Below are positions 25,723-37,019 of a stretch of DNA of 64,000 nucleotides, piece by piece. How positions within the stretch are numbered: position 1 is the first letter of the stretch; each line of letters opens with the position of its first letter. The notes under the pieces are model-generated. The model ran no database searches, was not told where the DNA came from, and saw only the letters and a program-made list of their open reading frames with translations. The DNA is from Labrenzia sp. DG1229 (lineage in GTDB: Bacteria > Pseudomonadota > Alphaproteobacteria > Rhizobiales > Stappiaceae): contig NZ_KI928930.1 in the NCBI RefSeq assembly GCF_000521215.1, forward strand, positions 98,778 through 162,777, written 5' to 3'. The position numbers and the translations under genes are program-made.

Positions 25723-27918
25723 GTGCTGTTTGACGACCCAGACTTTCAGGAAACCATTGCCAGTGTCCTGGTGCCGGTCGCGGTGCCGAGGGCCTATACC
25801 TATAAGGTCCCTCCGGGACAGTCGGTCGTTCCCGGAACAATCGTCAGGGTGCCGCTCGGTCCGCGGGAAGTCGTCGGCGCGGTCTGGGACATTGAACCGG
25901 ATGCCGCGATCAATCCGAAAAAACTGAAATCCATTACCCGGATTTACGACCAGACCCCGCCGCTGGATGAAGATCTGCGCCGGTTCGTCGACTGGGTGGC
26001 AAACTGGACCCTGGGAGCACCCGGAATGGTGCTGCGCATGGTCCTGCGTTCGGAAGAGGCGCTGGAACCGGAGCCTCCGGTTGCCGGCGTGCGCCGGATC
26101 GAAGGTGCTGAACCGGACAGGCAGACGTCCGCCCGCCGGAGGGTAATGGAAACCATGGAAGACGGATTTGCCTGGACCAGGAGCGGTCTGGCCCATGCCG
26201 CCGGCGTGTCGCCGTCGGTGATCGACGGACTGATTCAGCAGAACGTGCTCGAAGTCGTGTCCATGCCGGCGGCGCCACCACCGCCGAAACCCCAGCTCGA
26301 CTATGCCCGCAAGAAACTGACGGACGCCCAGGAAGCGGTTGCTGCCGGCATCGTCAGCACCTTCGACAAGGGACCCGGCGTGACGCTCATCGACGGTGTC
26401 ACGGGGTCAGGAAAGACGGAGGTTTATTTCGAGGCGATTGCGGAGGCCTTGCGGCGGGAGAGACAGGCTCTGGTCCTTCTGCCGGAAATCGCTCTCACGG
26501 AGCAGTTCCTGCGCCGCTATGAGCAGCGATTCGGTGTCTATCCGGCTGAATGGCATTCGGAGATCACTCCGAAGAATCGGGCACGCGTCTGGCGCGGCGT
26601 GGCGTCGGGAGACGTGCGCGTGGTGATAGGCGCGAGATCTTCCCTGTTCCTGCCATTCCGGGAACTGGGCCTGATCATTGTCGACGAGGAACACGACGCA
26701 GCCTTCAAGCAGGACGATCGTGTTCCCTACAGTGCGCGGGACATGGCTGTCGTTCGTGGGCACATTTCGGGGTTCCCGGTCGTGCTCGCCTCCGCGACGC
26801 CATCGGTCGAAAGTCACGTGAACGCGGAAATCGGCAGATACGCTCTTTATGAACTGCCTGAACGGGCATCGGGCGCGGCACTGCCGGATCTGCAGGCGAT
26901 CGACATGCGCCTGGATGGGCCGGAGCGGGGCAGATGGCTTGCGCCACGGCTTGTCCATGCCATCAAGGATACATTTGCCGCAGGCGACCAGTCTCTCCTG
27001 TTTCTGAACCGGCGCGGATACGCCCCTCTGACCTTATGTCGCACCTGTGGCCACAGGTTTCAGTGCGCCCATTGCAGTGCCTGGCTGGTTGAGCACCGGT
27101 TTCAGAAAAAACTCGTCTGTCACCATTGCGGTCATTTTGAACCGGTTCCGGACAATTGTCCCTCGTGCCAGAGCGCCAACAGCCTTGTTGCCTGCGGACC
27201 GGGCGTCGAACGTGTTGCCGAAGAAGTCTCCGACCTCTTCCCGCAGGCGCGCACCCTGGTGCTGTCTTCCGATCTGCCGGGTGGGCCGGAACGGTTGAAG
27301 CGGGAGATGAAGATTGTCGAGGAGGGCGGCGCCGATATCATCATCGGGACACAACTGGTCGCGAAAGGTCACAATTTCCCCAAGATGAAACTGGTCGGGG
27401 TCATCGACGCCGATCTGGGTCTGGCGCATGGCGATCCGCGCGCCGCGGAAAAAACCTTTCAGCTTCTTGCGCAGGTGACCGGCCGCGCGGGGAGGGTGAC
27501 TGGAGGCGGCCAGGGACTGCTTCAGACCTATAATGCGGACCACCCCGTCATCAAGGGGCTGCTATCGGGCGACAAGCATGCCTTTTACCAGGCCGAGATC
27601 GAGGCGAGACGGGTCGCGGGCCTGCCTCCGTTCGGCCGATTGGCGGCCGTTGTCGTGTCGGGACCGGACAAGATTTTTGCCGAAGGCTATGCCCGTGCGC
27701 TGGCCCGGGCAGCGCCTCCCGATGAAGCAGTCACCCTGCTGGGCCCCGCGGAAGCCGCTCTCGCGATGGTACGCGGCAGGCACCGTTATCGGCTGCTGAC
27801 CATGGCGCCGCGCCAGTTCGATCTCCAGTCTTACCTGCGGCGCTGGTTGAATCAGGGTCCGAAACCAACAAAAGGTCTGCGCGTCCAGATCGATATCGAT
27901 CCTCAGCATTTCATGTGA
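25723..27918 (+). CDS. priA: Primosomal protein N' (replication restart helicase PriA)
   Basis: PriA restarts stalled replication forks by loading the primosome. It starts at GTG 25723, with 731 residues. The N-terminal DNA 3'-end binding domain covers residues 1-105 (VAVPRAYTYKVPPGQSVVPGT). Superfamily 2 helicase motifs follow: Walker A DGVTGSGKTEVY, DEEHDAAFKQ and LASATPS. The eight-cysteine zinc-binding module is complete (CRTCGHRFQCAHCS ... CHHCGHFEPVPDNCPSC). Motif V/VI (GTQLVAKGHNFP and QVTGRAGR) is also seen. All catalytic elements are intact. Confidence 0.97.
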   Translation: MLFDDPDFQETIASVLVPVAVPRAYTYKVPPGQSVVPGTIVRVPLGPREVVGAVWDIEPDAAINPKKLKSITRIYDQTPPLDEDLRRFVDWVANWTLGAPGMVLRMVLRSEEALEPEPPVAGVRRIEGAEPDRQTSARRRVMETMEDGFAWTRSGLAHAAGVSPSVIDGLIQQNVLEVVSMPAAPPPPKPQLDYARKKLTDAQEAVAAGIVSTFDKGPGVTLIDGVTGSGKTEVYFEAIAEALRRERQALVLLPEIALTEQFLRRYEQRFGVYPAEWHSEITPKNRARVWRGVASGDVRVVIGARSSLFLPFRELGLIIVDEEHDAAFKQDDRVPYSARDMAVVRGHISGFPVVLASATPSVESHVNAEIGRYALYELPERASGAALPDLQAIDMRLDGPERGRWLAPRLVHAIKDTFAAGDQSLLFLNRRGYAPLTLCRTCGHRFQCAHCSAWLVEHRFQKKLVCHHCGHFEPVPDNCPSCQSANSLVACGPGVERVAEEVSDLFPQARTLVLSSDLPGGPERLKREMKIVEEGGADIIIGTQLVAKGHNFPKMKLVGVIDADLGLAHGDPRAAEKTFQLLAQVTGRAGRVTGGGQGLLQTYNADHPVIKGLLSGDKHAFYQAEIEARRVAGLPPFGRLAAVVVSGPDKIFAEGYARALARAAPPDEAVTLLGPAEAALAMVRGRHRYRLLTMAPRQFDLQSYLRRWLNQGPKPTKGLRVQIDIDPQHFM

Positions 27919-28270
27919 CTGTGCACAGCTCGCCGCACCGTTCCCGGAACCGGAATTCTCATGAAATTGCAACGTGTTCCGGCCTTGCGAGCAGGCGTAG
28001 CCGGACACTCGCCCAGGTTTATTTCGGAAGGTTGAGTGGCCTCGCCTGGAATGACTTTTTATCGCCATGCAGCAAAAAACACCCAAGATTCCTTCAGAAC
28101 AGTCTTTTGGCGAAGTTGCACACTGGGAAACCCTGTGCTAATTGAGGCGCGGCTTTGGGGGAACGGTTTAACCGTCATACCTTCTGACCTCGAAATCATT
28201 CATTATTTTCAATGCCTTGCGAGCGCTTGCCGTTTTGCGGGCTTGAAAAACGTCAGAGAGCACGGACCTG
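27919..28270. other. Gene-free leader of the ATP synthase operon
   Basis: The 352 bases between priA and atpH hold no convincing coding sequence. The shared 20-nt element described at 28103-28122 lies here, 148 bases before atpH. No clear terminator for priA was found. It is best read as the atp promoter and untranslated leader. Confidence 0.6.
28103..28122 (+). promoter_or_regulatory. Shared 20-nt element upstream of atpH (mate of 4454-4473)
   Basis: TCTTTTGGCGAAGTTGCACA matches the element upstream of mdh at 18 of 20 bases. TTGCAC (28116-28121) could be the -35, with CTAATT 16 bases downstream as a possible -10. It faces atpH. The function is inferred from its recurrence in front of two energy-metabolism operons. 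Confidence 0.5.
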
Positions 28271-28831
28271 GTGACTGACAACGTATCTCTCGTATCCGGC
28301 GTGGCACAGCGTTATGCGTCCGCCCTTCTCGACCTCGCGGAGGGTGACGGCACTACGGCTGACGTGGAACGGGATCTCACTGCTTTCCAAGGCATGCTTG
28401 CCGAAAGCGAAGATCTCGATCGTCTTGTGAAGAGCCCGGCATTCAGTGCTGAAGAGCAGCTTACAGCGCTCACCGCACTTCTTGACAAGGCAGGCATCAC
28501 GGGCCTCGCCGCAAATTTCGTGAAGCTGGCCGCCCGTAACCGGCGCCTCTTCGTTCTCCCCGACATGATCAAGTCGTTCCACGCCCTGCTCGCAGAAAAA
28601 CGTGGTGAGGAAACTGCAGAAGTCACTTCTGCAACTGTCCTTTCAGACGAGCATGTCGCAGCCCTGAAGGAAGCATTGTCTGCTTCGACGGGCAAAACCG
28701 TAAACATCGCAGCGAAAGTCGATCCTGCCCTGATCGGTGGCCTCGTGGTCAAGGTCGGTTCCCGCATGATTGACACATCACTGCGTACCAAGCTCAATTC
28801 ACTCAAGTTCGCGATGAAAGAGGTCGGCTGA
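28271..28831 (+). CDS. atpH: ATP synthase F1 delta subunit
   Basis: This subunit links F1 to the peripheral stalk. GTG start at 28271, 186 residues. Typical sequence includes the N-terminal [13 protein letters not shown], the helical bundle to residue 105 and the C-terminal [32 protein letters not shown] hallmark. The stop overlaps the atpA start (TGATG). It is the first gene of atpHAGDC. The F0 genes are not nearby, as usual in alphaproteobacteria. Confidence 0.95.
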   Translation: MTDNVSLVSGVAQRYASALLDLAEGDGTTADVERDLTAFQGMLAESEDLDRLVKSPAFSAEEQLTALTALLDKAGITGLAANFVKLAARNRRLFVLPDMIKSFHALLAEKRGEETAEVTSATVLSDEHVAALKEALSASTGKTVNIAAKVDPALIGGLVVKVGSRMIDTSLRTKLNSLKFAMKEVG

Positions 28832-30360
28832 TGGATATTCGGGCCGCGGAAATCTCCGCAATCCTCAAGGACCAGATCAAGAGCTTTGGCCAGGAAGCCG
28901 AAGTTTCTGAAGTTGGTCAGGTGCTCTCCGTCGGTGACGGTATCGCCCGTGTTTATGGTCTGGACAAGGTTCAGGCTGGTGAAATGGTCGAGTTTCCAGG
29001 TGGCATCAAGGGCATGGCCCTTAACCTGGAATCAGACAATGTCGGTATCGTTATCTTCGGTTCTGACCGTGACATCAAGGAAGGCGACACCGTCAAGCGG
29101 ACCGGCGCCATCGTGGAAGTCCCGGTCGGCAAGGGCCTGCTCGGCCGTGTTGTTGACCCGCTCGGCAACCCGATTGACGGCAAGGGCCCGATCGAGGCCA
29201 CGGAAAAGCGCCGCGTTGACGTAAAGGCGCCGGGCATCCTGCCGCGGAAATCCGTGCACGAGCCGATGTCGACTGGCCTCAAAGCCATTGACGCCCTGAT
29301 CCCGATCGGACGTGGTCAGCGTGAGCTTGTCATCGGCGACCGTCAGACCGGCAAGACTGCAATCATTCTGGACACTTTCCTGAACCAGAAGCCGCTGCAC
29401 GCATTCGATGACGAAGACGCCAAGCTGTACTGCATCTACGTTGCCGTCGGTCAGAAGCGGTCCACCGTTGCCCAGTTCGTCAAGGTTCTGGAAGACAACG
29501 GTGCCATGGATTACTCCATCGTCATCGCCGCGACCGCGTCCGACGCGGCTCCGCTGCAGTTCCTGGCACCGTTTGCCGGCTGCGCGATGGGCGAGTTCTT
29601 CCGTGACAATTCCATGCACGCCGTTATCGGCTACGACGATCTGACCAAACAGGCCGTGGCCTATCGTCAGATGTCCCTGCTTCTGCGCCGCCCGCCGGGA
29701 CGTGAAGCTTTCCCGGGCGACGTTTTCTATCTGCACTCCCGTCTTCTGGAACGTGCTGCGAAGCTGAACGAAGAGCATGGCAGTGGCTCATTGACCGCGC
29801 TGCCGGTCATTGAAACCCAGGGCAATGACGTGTCAGCGTTCATTCCGACCAACGTGATCTCGATCACCGACGGTCAGATCTTCCTTGAAACGGACCTCTT
29901 CTATCAGGGTATCCGCCCGGCGGTGAACGTCGGTCTGTCGGTCTCCCGCGTGGGCTCTTCTGCTCAGATCAAGGCGATGAAGCAGGTTGCGGGCCCGGTT
30001 AAGGGCGAACTCGCGCAGTACCGTGAAATGGCGGCCTTCGCACAGTTCGGTTCCGACCTCGATGCCACCACGCAGCGTTTGCTGAACCGTGGTGCACGTC
30101 TGACCGAGCTTCTGAAGCAGCCGCAGTTTTCGCCATTGAAAACGCAGGAACAGGTCGCGGTGATCTATGCCGGCGTGAATGGTTATCTGGATGGTTTTGC
30201 GGTTGACCGGGTGAAGGACTTCGAAGAAGGTCTGCTTCTGTTCCTTCGCGGTGAGCATCAGGATCTGCTGGATGCAATCTGGGACAAGAAGGCTCTCGAC
30301 GACGAACTGACTGGCAAGCTGAAAGCTGCCATCGATGCGTTCGCCAAGAACTTCGCTTAA
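28831..30360 (+). CDS. atpA: ATP synthase F1 alpha subunit
   Basis: This is the regulatory nucleotide-binding subunit of F1. It has 509 residues. The N-terminal beta barrel is followed by Walker A GDRQTGKT (residues 169-176) and the Q-K-R-S-T-V region. The catalytic-interface arginine lies in the [16 protein letters not shown] block. All are intact. Its ATG shares one base with the atpH stop, indicating translational coupling. Confidence 0.98.
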   Translation: MDIRAAEISAILKDQIKSFGQEAEVSEVGQVLSVGDGIARVYGLDKVQAGEMVEFPGGIKGMALNLESDNVGIVIFGSDRDIKEGDTVKRTGAIVEVPVGKGLLGRVVDPLGNPIDGKGPIEATEKRRVDVKAPGILPRKSVHEPMSTGLKAIDALIPIGRGQRELVIGDRQTGKTAIILDTFLNQKPLHAFDDEDAKLYCIYVAVGQKRSTVAQFVKVLEDNGAMDYSIVIAATASDAAPLQFLAPFAGCAMGEFFRDNSMHAVIGYDDLTKQAVAYRQMSLLLRRPPGREAFPGDVFYLHSRLLERAAKLNEEHGSGSLTALPVIETQGNDVSAFIPTNVISITDGQIFLETDLFYQGIRPAVNVGLSVSRVGSSAQIKAMKQVAGPVKGELAQYREMAAFAQFGSDLDATTQRLLNRGARLTELLKQPQFSPLKTQEQVAVIYAGVNGYLDGFAVDRVKDFEEGLLLFLRGEHQDLLDAIWDKKALDDELTGKLKAAIDAFAKNFA

Positions 30361-30393
30361 GACGACACGCCGGGATAAGGAGCAGGGGCGGCC

Positions 30394-31278
30394 ATGCCGA
30401 GCCTGAAGGACTTACGAAACCGCATCGCTTCCGTGAAGGCGACGCAGAAAATCACCAAGGCCATGCAAATGGTGGCCGCGGCGAAACTGCGTCGTGCACA
30501 GGAAGCTGCAGAGGCCGCGCGCCCCTATGCGGAACGCATGGGAGCCGTGCTGGCCAACCTCGCGGAAGCATTCGAGGGTCGCGATGACGCTCCGAAACTG
30601 ATGTCCGGTACGGGCAGTGACCAGGTCCATCTCCTGGTTGTCGCTACTGCCGAACGCGGGCTTTGCGGAGGCTTCAACACGAACATTGCCAAACTGGCTC
30701 GTGAAAAGGCGCGCAGCCTGATCGCGGCCGGCAAGACGGTCAAGATCATCTGTGTCGGCAAGAAGGGTTTCGATGCCCTCAAGCGCGAACTCGGCCAGCA
30801 TGTGATCAAGACGATCGATCTGCGCAGCGTAAAGAATGTGGGGTTTGTCAATGCTGATGAGATCGGCAAAGAGGTTCTCTCCATGTTTGCTGACGGCGAA
30901 TTCGACGTCTGCACGTTGTTTTATTCGACGTTCAGGTCGGTGATTGCACAAGAGCCGACGGCAAAGCAGTTGATCCCGGCCAGTTTCGAAACCGACGAGA
31001 CTGAGGACCGTAGCGGTGCCCAGCCGGTTTACGAATATGAGCCGGATGAAGCGGAAATCCTTGAGGATCTGCTGCCGCGTAACATTTCCGTCCAGATTTT
31101 CCGGGCTCTTCTGGAAAATGCTGCTTCCGAACAGGGTGCCCGCATGTCCGCGATGGACAATGCGACCCGCAATGCCGGTGACATGATCGACAAACTGACG
31201 ATCAACTACAATCGCCGGCGTCAGGCGCAGATTACGACGGAATTGATTGAAATTATCTCGGGTGCGGAAGCGCTCTAA
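30394..31278 (+). CDS. atpG: ATP synthase F1 gamma subunit
   Basis: This is the rotating central shaft of F1. The 294 residues begin [36 protein letters not shown], the conserved N-terminal coiled-coil helix. They end with the partner helix ([28 protein letters not shown]...[27 protein letters not shown]). The middle domain has the usual [27 protein letters not shown] precedes the ATG, 33 bases after atpA. Confidence 0.97.
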   Translation: MPSLKDLRNRIASVKATQKITKAMQMVAAAKLRRAQEAAEAARPYAERMGAVLANLAEAFEGRDDAPKLMSGTGSDQVHLLVVATAERGLCGGFNTNIAKLAREKARSLIAAGKTVKIICVGKKGFDALKRELGQHVIKTIDLRSVKNVGFVNADEIGKEVLSMFADGEFDVCTLFYSTFRSVIAQEPTAKQLIPASFETDETEDRSGAQPVYEYEPDEAEILEDLLPRNISVQIFRALLENAASEQGARMSAMDNATRNAGDMIDKLTINYNRRRQAQITTELIEIISGAEAL

Positions 31279-31286
31279 AGCGTTTT

Positions 31287-31302
31287 GCGCCCGTCAGGGC
31301 GC
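31287..31302 (+). other. Intra-operon hairpin between atpG and atpD
   Basis: GCGCCC-GTCA-GGGCGC is a perfect 6-bp stem with a tetraloop, eight bases after the atpG stop. No T-run follows. It could act in mRNA processing or stability. It is one of two stems flanking atpD. Confidence 0.4.
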
Positions 31303-31372
31303 AGAGTGCCGGACTAGAATTAGTATCGATCAACTCTTCCGCCTTGTTGCGAAGCCGCACAGGGCAAGTTGA

Positions 31373-32827
<1,455 letters not shown>

Positions 32828-32839
32828 TCCGAGATTTGG

Positions 32840-32863
32840 CCGGACGCCCGCTCGAGCGTCCGG
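32840..32863 (+). other. Intra-operon hairpin between atpD and atpC
   Basis: CCGGACGC and GCGTCCGG form a perfect 8-bp stem around an 8-base loop, 12 bases after the atpD stop. TATTCCTGATTTTT follows, so weak termination or attenuation before atpC is possible. Confidence 0.45.
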
Positions 32864-32922
32864 TATTCCTGATTTTTGATGGCCTGGCCATCTGAAACGT
32901 AGACTGACAAGGAAGACGCCAA

Positions 32923-33330
32923 ATGGCTGAACTTTTCCAGTTTGAGTTGGTCTCGCCGGAGCGCCAGCTCCTCTCCGAACAGGTGGCAGAGGTCGTTGTT
33001 CCCGGCGCTGAAGGCGAGTTCGGCGTTCTGAAGGACCATAGCCTGTTCATGTCCAGCATTGCGCCGGGCATTCTGAAGGTCCGGAACGACGGCGATTCCT
33101 GGACGGAATACTTCGTGCGCGGCGGCTTTGCCGATGTGTCAGGCGGCAGGTTGACGGTACTTGCCGAGCAGGCTGTTCCGGTCGCGGAGATCAGCCGCGA
33201 ACAACTCGATCTCGCGATTAAGAACGCGGAAGAAGACGCTGCAGACGCCAAGGACGACATGACCAGGCAGAAGGCAGACCGGACACTTCGCAGGCTCAAG
33301 GATGTTGCCGAGGCCCTGAAACAGGTCTGA
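32923..33330 (+). CDS. atpC: ATP synthase F1 epsilon subunit
   Basis: The 135 residues form the N-terminal beta sandwich (FQFELVSPERQLLSEQVAEVVVPGAEGEFGVLKDHSLFMSSIAPGIL) and a C-terminal helical hairpin. The latter covers ISREQLDLAIKNAEEDAADAKDDMTRQKADRTLRRLKDVAEAL. In this class the subunit inhibits ATP hydrolysis and couples gamma to the c-ring. It is the last gene of the operon and is followed by a terminator. Confidence 0.95.
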   Translation: MAELFQFELVSPERQLLSEQVAEVVVPGAEGEFGVLKDHSLFMSSIAPGILKVRNDGDSWTEYFVRGGFADVSGGRLTVLAEQAVPVAEISREQLDLAIKNAEEDAADAKDDMTRQKADRTLRRLKDVAEALKQV

Positions 33331-33358
33331 CGGGAGCCCTGCGCTTCACATCTTCCAG

Positions 33359-33388
33359 AACGCGGACCGGAAACGGGCCGCGTTTTTT
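33359..33388 (+). terminator. Rho-independent terminator of the atp operon
   Basis: AACGCGG-CC pairs with GG-CCGCGTT (one bulged base each side) around a short GGAAAC loop. TTTTTT follows directly. It lies 28 bases after the atpC stop and separates the operon from the convergent GGDEF gene. Confidence 0.85.
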
Positions 33389-33422
33389 GATTCAGCTGCA
33401 AAATCTCGTCTGGAAAAAATGC

Positions 33423-36400
33423 TTACGCGTTCAACGCACCAGGTTCTTCAGGAAGTTCGAAGAATCTGAAATCGTTTCTACCGCTGTTTTTAACGTCATA
33501 AAGCGCGACGTCAGCGTTCTTGATAATTGCATTGGCATCCGAAAGGGGGCCGGAGATCGGCGAGATACCGACACTCACTCCAATTCGGATCATATGTTCC
33601 TTTATGGAAAACGCACCCTGCAATTTGTGAACGATCCGGCTTGCAATGACTTCTGCAACCGTCCGTGACGCGCTGTTGAGAATGATACCGAATTCGTCCC
33701 CCCCCAACCTGGCCACGAGATCAGTGGACCTCACGCACGCTTTCAGCCGTTCACTGACCTGTTTGAGCAAAGCATCGCCTGCGTCGTGACCATACGTGTC
33801 GTTCACCGGCTTGAATTTGTCCAGATCAAGCAGCATCAGGGCGCTTTCCGAGCCTTGGACCAATTCCTCCAGAGTTTCCTCGAGCCGGGAATTGAAGAGT
33901 GTTCTATTGGCCAGCCCTGTCAGTGTGTCGTGATGTGCTGCATACTCGATTTTTTGAACGGCCAACTCACTCTTCGTGACGTCCTCATGCGTTCCGATCC
34001 AGCCGCCTCCAGGCAGCGGCGCATGAACCGCGCTGATGAACTTTCCGCCAGGATGCCGGAATTTGGAGCGAACGACTTCTCCCGCCGAGAGCTGAATGAG
34101 CAGATCCCTGACGTGTTCGATCACGTCTCCTTCGAATTCTCCGCGGGCTTTCTCTGCCTCAATCAGGTTGACAAGGGTAACGCCTTCTCTGACGTCGTCC
34201 TCGGGCTTGTCGAAGATATCGATGTACTGCTTGTTCCAGAGTCTGAGGCGGCCGTCCTTGTCGAAGACGCTGACGCCTTGCCTCATGTTGGCCAGAATGG
34301 CTTCAAGCTCCAGAGACCGGCTGCGCGAAGCACGTTCGCTCTCCGCCAGCTGGCTTTCCATTCTCTTGCGGTCTGTTACATCAAAGAAATTGTAGACAAA
34401 ACCGCCTGAAGGCAACGGTGTCCCTCTGATTTCCAGAAACGAACCGCTTGCGCTACCGCGAACATAGCTGTGGGATTGGTTTCGGTCGTAGGAATGAAAC
34501 TTGTCGAGAGCGAGTTGCTCGGAGTCGCCCTCTCCATAGTCACCTCGTTCCGCGTTGTATTTCAGGTAGTCAAGCAAATGAAGTTTCTGATCGACGAAAT
34601 CCTGCGGATAACCAAGGAGGCGCCCGAATTCCGAGTTTGCTGCCCCCAATTGAAAATTCTCGTCATAATATGCAAATCCGCCTGGGAAATTGTCGAAGAT
34701 AGCCTGGAGCGTGTCGGCTTGCTCCTTTGTTTCCGTGATGTCGGCGATCGATACGACAACACCGTCCAGACCATTCTCGCCAAGCGGATCGATCGGCCTC
34801 GCGTTTATGCGAAGCCAGGTCAAACCATGGCGATAGGAGGTGCGCAGGCTCGCGACGAGATCCGTAACGGCGTCTGGATCATGGACTGCCAGTTTGAGTG
34901 GGTCGCTGTTGTTGCTGACTTCTGAAGACTCCAGGGTGACTGAGAGAGCGAGTTCGTCAATTCGAACACCCGTCAAACCGTTGTCATCAAAGCCAAGCAG
35001 TTTTTCCGCAACGGGATTTGCGGATTCGATAACACCTTCCCGCGACAGCAGAAGAATGCCCTCACTCAGGGCTTCCAGGGTTGCCCGTTGAACAACCTCC
35101 GACTGCCGGATTGTCTGCTCCCGCCGTTTGTGGTCTGAAATATCCAGAAGACTGAACACGATACCGCCATTCGGCAAAGGCGTGGATCTGACATCCAGAA
35201 CGGTCCCGTCTGCAGTCACCCGTTCGAGTTGAACAGGCTTTCCGCTCATGAAAGGGTTGTATCTCTCCTCGACCACCTTCTCTGCGTTGCTGGCAACGCG
35301 CTGTTCCTGGCGTGCGGCATACATCATCGTGTCTTTGAGGTGAGGTTTCCGGGACAGCAACTCCTTTGGAAGCTTGAAGGCATTTTGGAAGGCGTCATTA
35401 TAATTCTGCAGACGCAAGGCTTCATCGAAATAGACCATTCCGCCAGGAAAATTGTCGAAGATCGCTTGCAGGGTATCTCTCTGCGTCTTTGTTTCCGTGA
35501 TGTCCGTTAACGAAACGACGATACCGTCCAGACCGAACTCGTTGGTTTCTCCAATGGATGCTGCATTGATCCTGAGCCAGGCACCTCCGGTTTCGTCTCG
35601 CCTGGTAACATGAACAACTGTGCCGTTGACATGATCGGAACCGTTGGCGATTTGCCGGAACAGGTCTTCCGGTGTGTTGAACGCTTTGTCTTCAAACCGG
35701 AACTCAAGGTCGAGGTCCTTGAACCTGGTGTCGACAACCTCTTCATGCGAATAGCCCAGAAGGTCTTCACCGGCCTTGTTGATCGATCGGATGCGCCCGG
35801 AACGGCTGAGAAGAAGGACACCTTCCGACAATGTATGCAAGGTGGCCCGGTGCATGGATTCGGAGCAACGGATGGACTGTTCGGTCTTTTTCCGAACAGT
35901 AACGTCCTGAAGAGCACCGACGATACGGATGACTTCACCGTCTTTGATGATGGGCCTTCCGGCGGCACGGACCCAGATATTTCGACCCTTTGCAGTAACA
36001 AAAGGCAGTTCTGCATCCCAGCTGACGCCATGCCCGATCGCGTCCTCGACTGCCTTTGAAATGATGTGGCGGCTGTCAGGAGGATAGAACGACAATGCAA
36101 AATCCACGGTCGGACGAAAGTCCGCGGGCACCTCATGAATCTCCTTCGTTTTGTCAGTCCATGTCAGTGTCTTGGTACGAACGCAGAGTTCCCAACCACC
36201 GACGCCGGATACACTTGTAATTTCTTCAAGGAGATCATTCTTGTGAACGGCCAGTTCGTGTTCCTGCTCGGCCTGCGCGAGAGCTGCATCTTTCTCCCGG
36301 CGAATCTCATGCGACTTGATCAGGCCTTCGACGACCTTGCCCAGTCTGCGTAATTGATTGAGTTGCAGCCGGGAGGGACTGCGTGGAACACGGTCAATGG

Positions 36401-36788
36401 CGCACAGCGTGCCCAACCGGTTTCGGCCATCGATGGAAAGGGGGCATCCGGCGTAGAAGCGGATATTGGGAGGCCCGGTCACGAGTGGATTGTTCTTGAA
36501 CCGCTGGTCGGCATGGGTGTCTTCGACGATGAAAAGCTCGTCGGAAAGAATGGCATGCTGGCAGAATGAAATATCCCGTGGCGTGCCTTCAACATCCAGT
36601 CCGCATCTGGCCTTGAACCACTGCTCATCTTCCGAAACGAGGGACACCAGGGCTATCGGGCAATCGAATATGGCTGCAAGGGCTTCAACGACGGAATCGA
36701 ATTCAGGCAGACGCTCAGACCCGAGGATCTGAAGTTCGTGCAAGGTCTCAATTCGCTCTTCTTCGTTGTCTGGCCTCACGGTATCCAT
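33423..36788 (-). CDS. GAF-multi-PAS-GGDEF diguanylate cyclase with internally duplicated PAS module
   Basis: I start at ATG 36788 (MDTVRPDNEEER), with GGGAGACGGGA upstream. The product has 1121 residues. A GAF domain covers about 20-165, followed by a first PAS near 195-300. Two homologous copies of a roughly 254-residue two-PAS module follow, at about 308-561 and 562-815. Each copy has an ATL-x-ALSEG-LLLSR start and an AIFDNFPGG motif. A further PAS lies near 830-950 (ILANMRQGVSVFDKDGR). The GGDEF domain has the active site GGDEF at 1029-1033 and an R-S-T-D I-site nine residues before it. No EAL and no membrane segment are seen, so it is a cytoplasmic c-di-GMP synthase with many sensor inputs. 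It lies tandem to a shorter paralogue. Confidence 0.92.
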   Translation of the reverse strand: MDTVRPDNEEERIETLHELQILGSERLPEFDSVVEALAAIFDCPIALVSLVSEDEQWFKARCGLDVEGTPRDISFCQHAILSDELFIVEDTHADQRFKNNPLVTGPPNIRFYAGCPLSIDGRNRLGTLCAIDRVPRSPSRLQLNQLRRLGKVVEGLIKSHEIRREKDAALAQAEQEHELAVHKNDLLEEITSVSGVGGWELCVRTKTLTWTDKTKEIHEVPADFRPTVDFALSFYPPDSRHIISKAVEDAIGHGVSWDAELPFVTAKGRNIWVRAAGRPIIKDGEVIRIVGALQDVTVRKKTEQSIRCSESMHRATLHTLSEGVLLLSRSGRIRSINKAGEDLLGYSHEEVVDTRFKDLDLEFRFEDKAFNTPEDLFRQIANGSDHVNGTVVHVTRRDETGGAWLRINAASIGETNEFGLDGIVVSLTDITETKTQRDTLQAIFDNFPGGMVYFDEALRLQNYNDAFQNAFKLPKELLSRKPHLKDTMMYAARQEQRVASNAEKVVEERYNPFMSGKPVQLERVTADGTVLDVRSTPLPNGGIVFSLLDISDHKRREQTIRQSEVVQRATLEALSEGILLLSREGVIESANPVAEKLLGFDDNGLTGVRIDELALSVTLESSEVSNNSDPLKLAVHDPDAVTDLVASLRTSYRHGLTWLRINARPIDPLGENGLDGVVVSIADITETKEQADTLQAIFDNFPGGFAYYDENFQLGAANSEFGRLLGYPQDFVDQKLHLLDYLKYNAERGDYGEGDSEQLALDKFHSYDRNQSHSYVRGSASGSFLEIRGTPLPSGGFVYNFFDVTDRKRMESQLAESERASRSRSLELEAILANMRQGVSVFDKDGRLRLWNKQYIDIFDKPEDDVREGVTLVNLIEAEKARGEFEGDVIEHVRDLLIQLSAGEVVRSKFRHPGGKFISAVHAPLPGGGWIGTHEDVTKSELAVQKIEYAAHHDTLTGLANRTLFNSRLEETLEELVQGSESALMLLDLDKFKPVNDTYGHDAGDALLKQVSERLKACVRSTDLVARLGGDEFGIILNSASRTVAEVIASRIVHKLQGAFSIKEHMIRIGVSVGISPISGPLSDANAIIKNADVALYDVKNSGRNDFRFFELPEEPGALNA

Positions 36789-37019
36789 GCTGCGTCCCGT
36801 CTCCCACAGGAATCTCCATTGGGTATGTGCCCGTCGGATCGGAAATGACACTAGGCCAAGAAGCGCAACAAATGATTAAGTTTTGAACATTCCCGGCATT
36901 GTTGGAGGATGGCACAACGTGCCTGAGAGATTTTATAAGATATTGATAACAAGGCATTTTTAGCGGAAATGGAATTGCCGGACACCAACAATTGAACACA
37001 AGGTGCAGACGTCACGCAT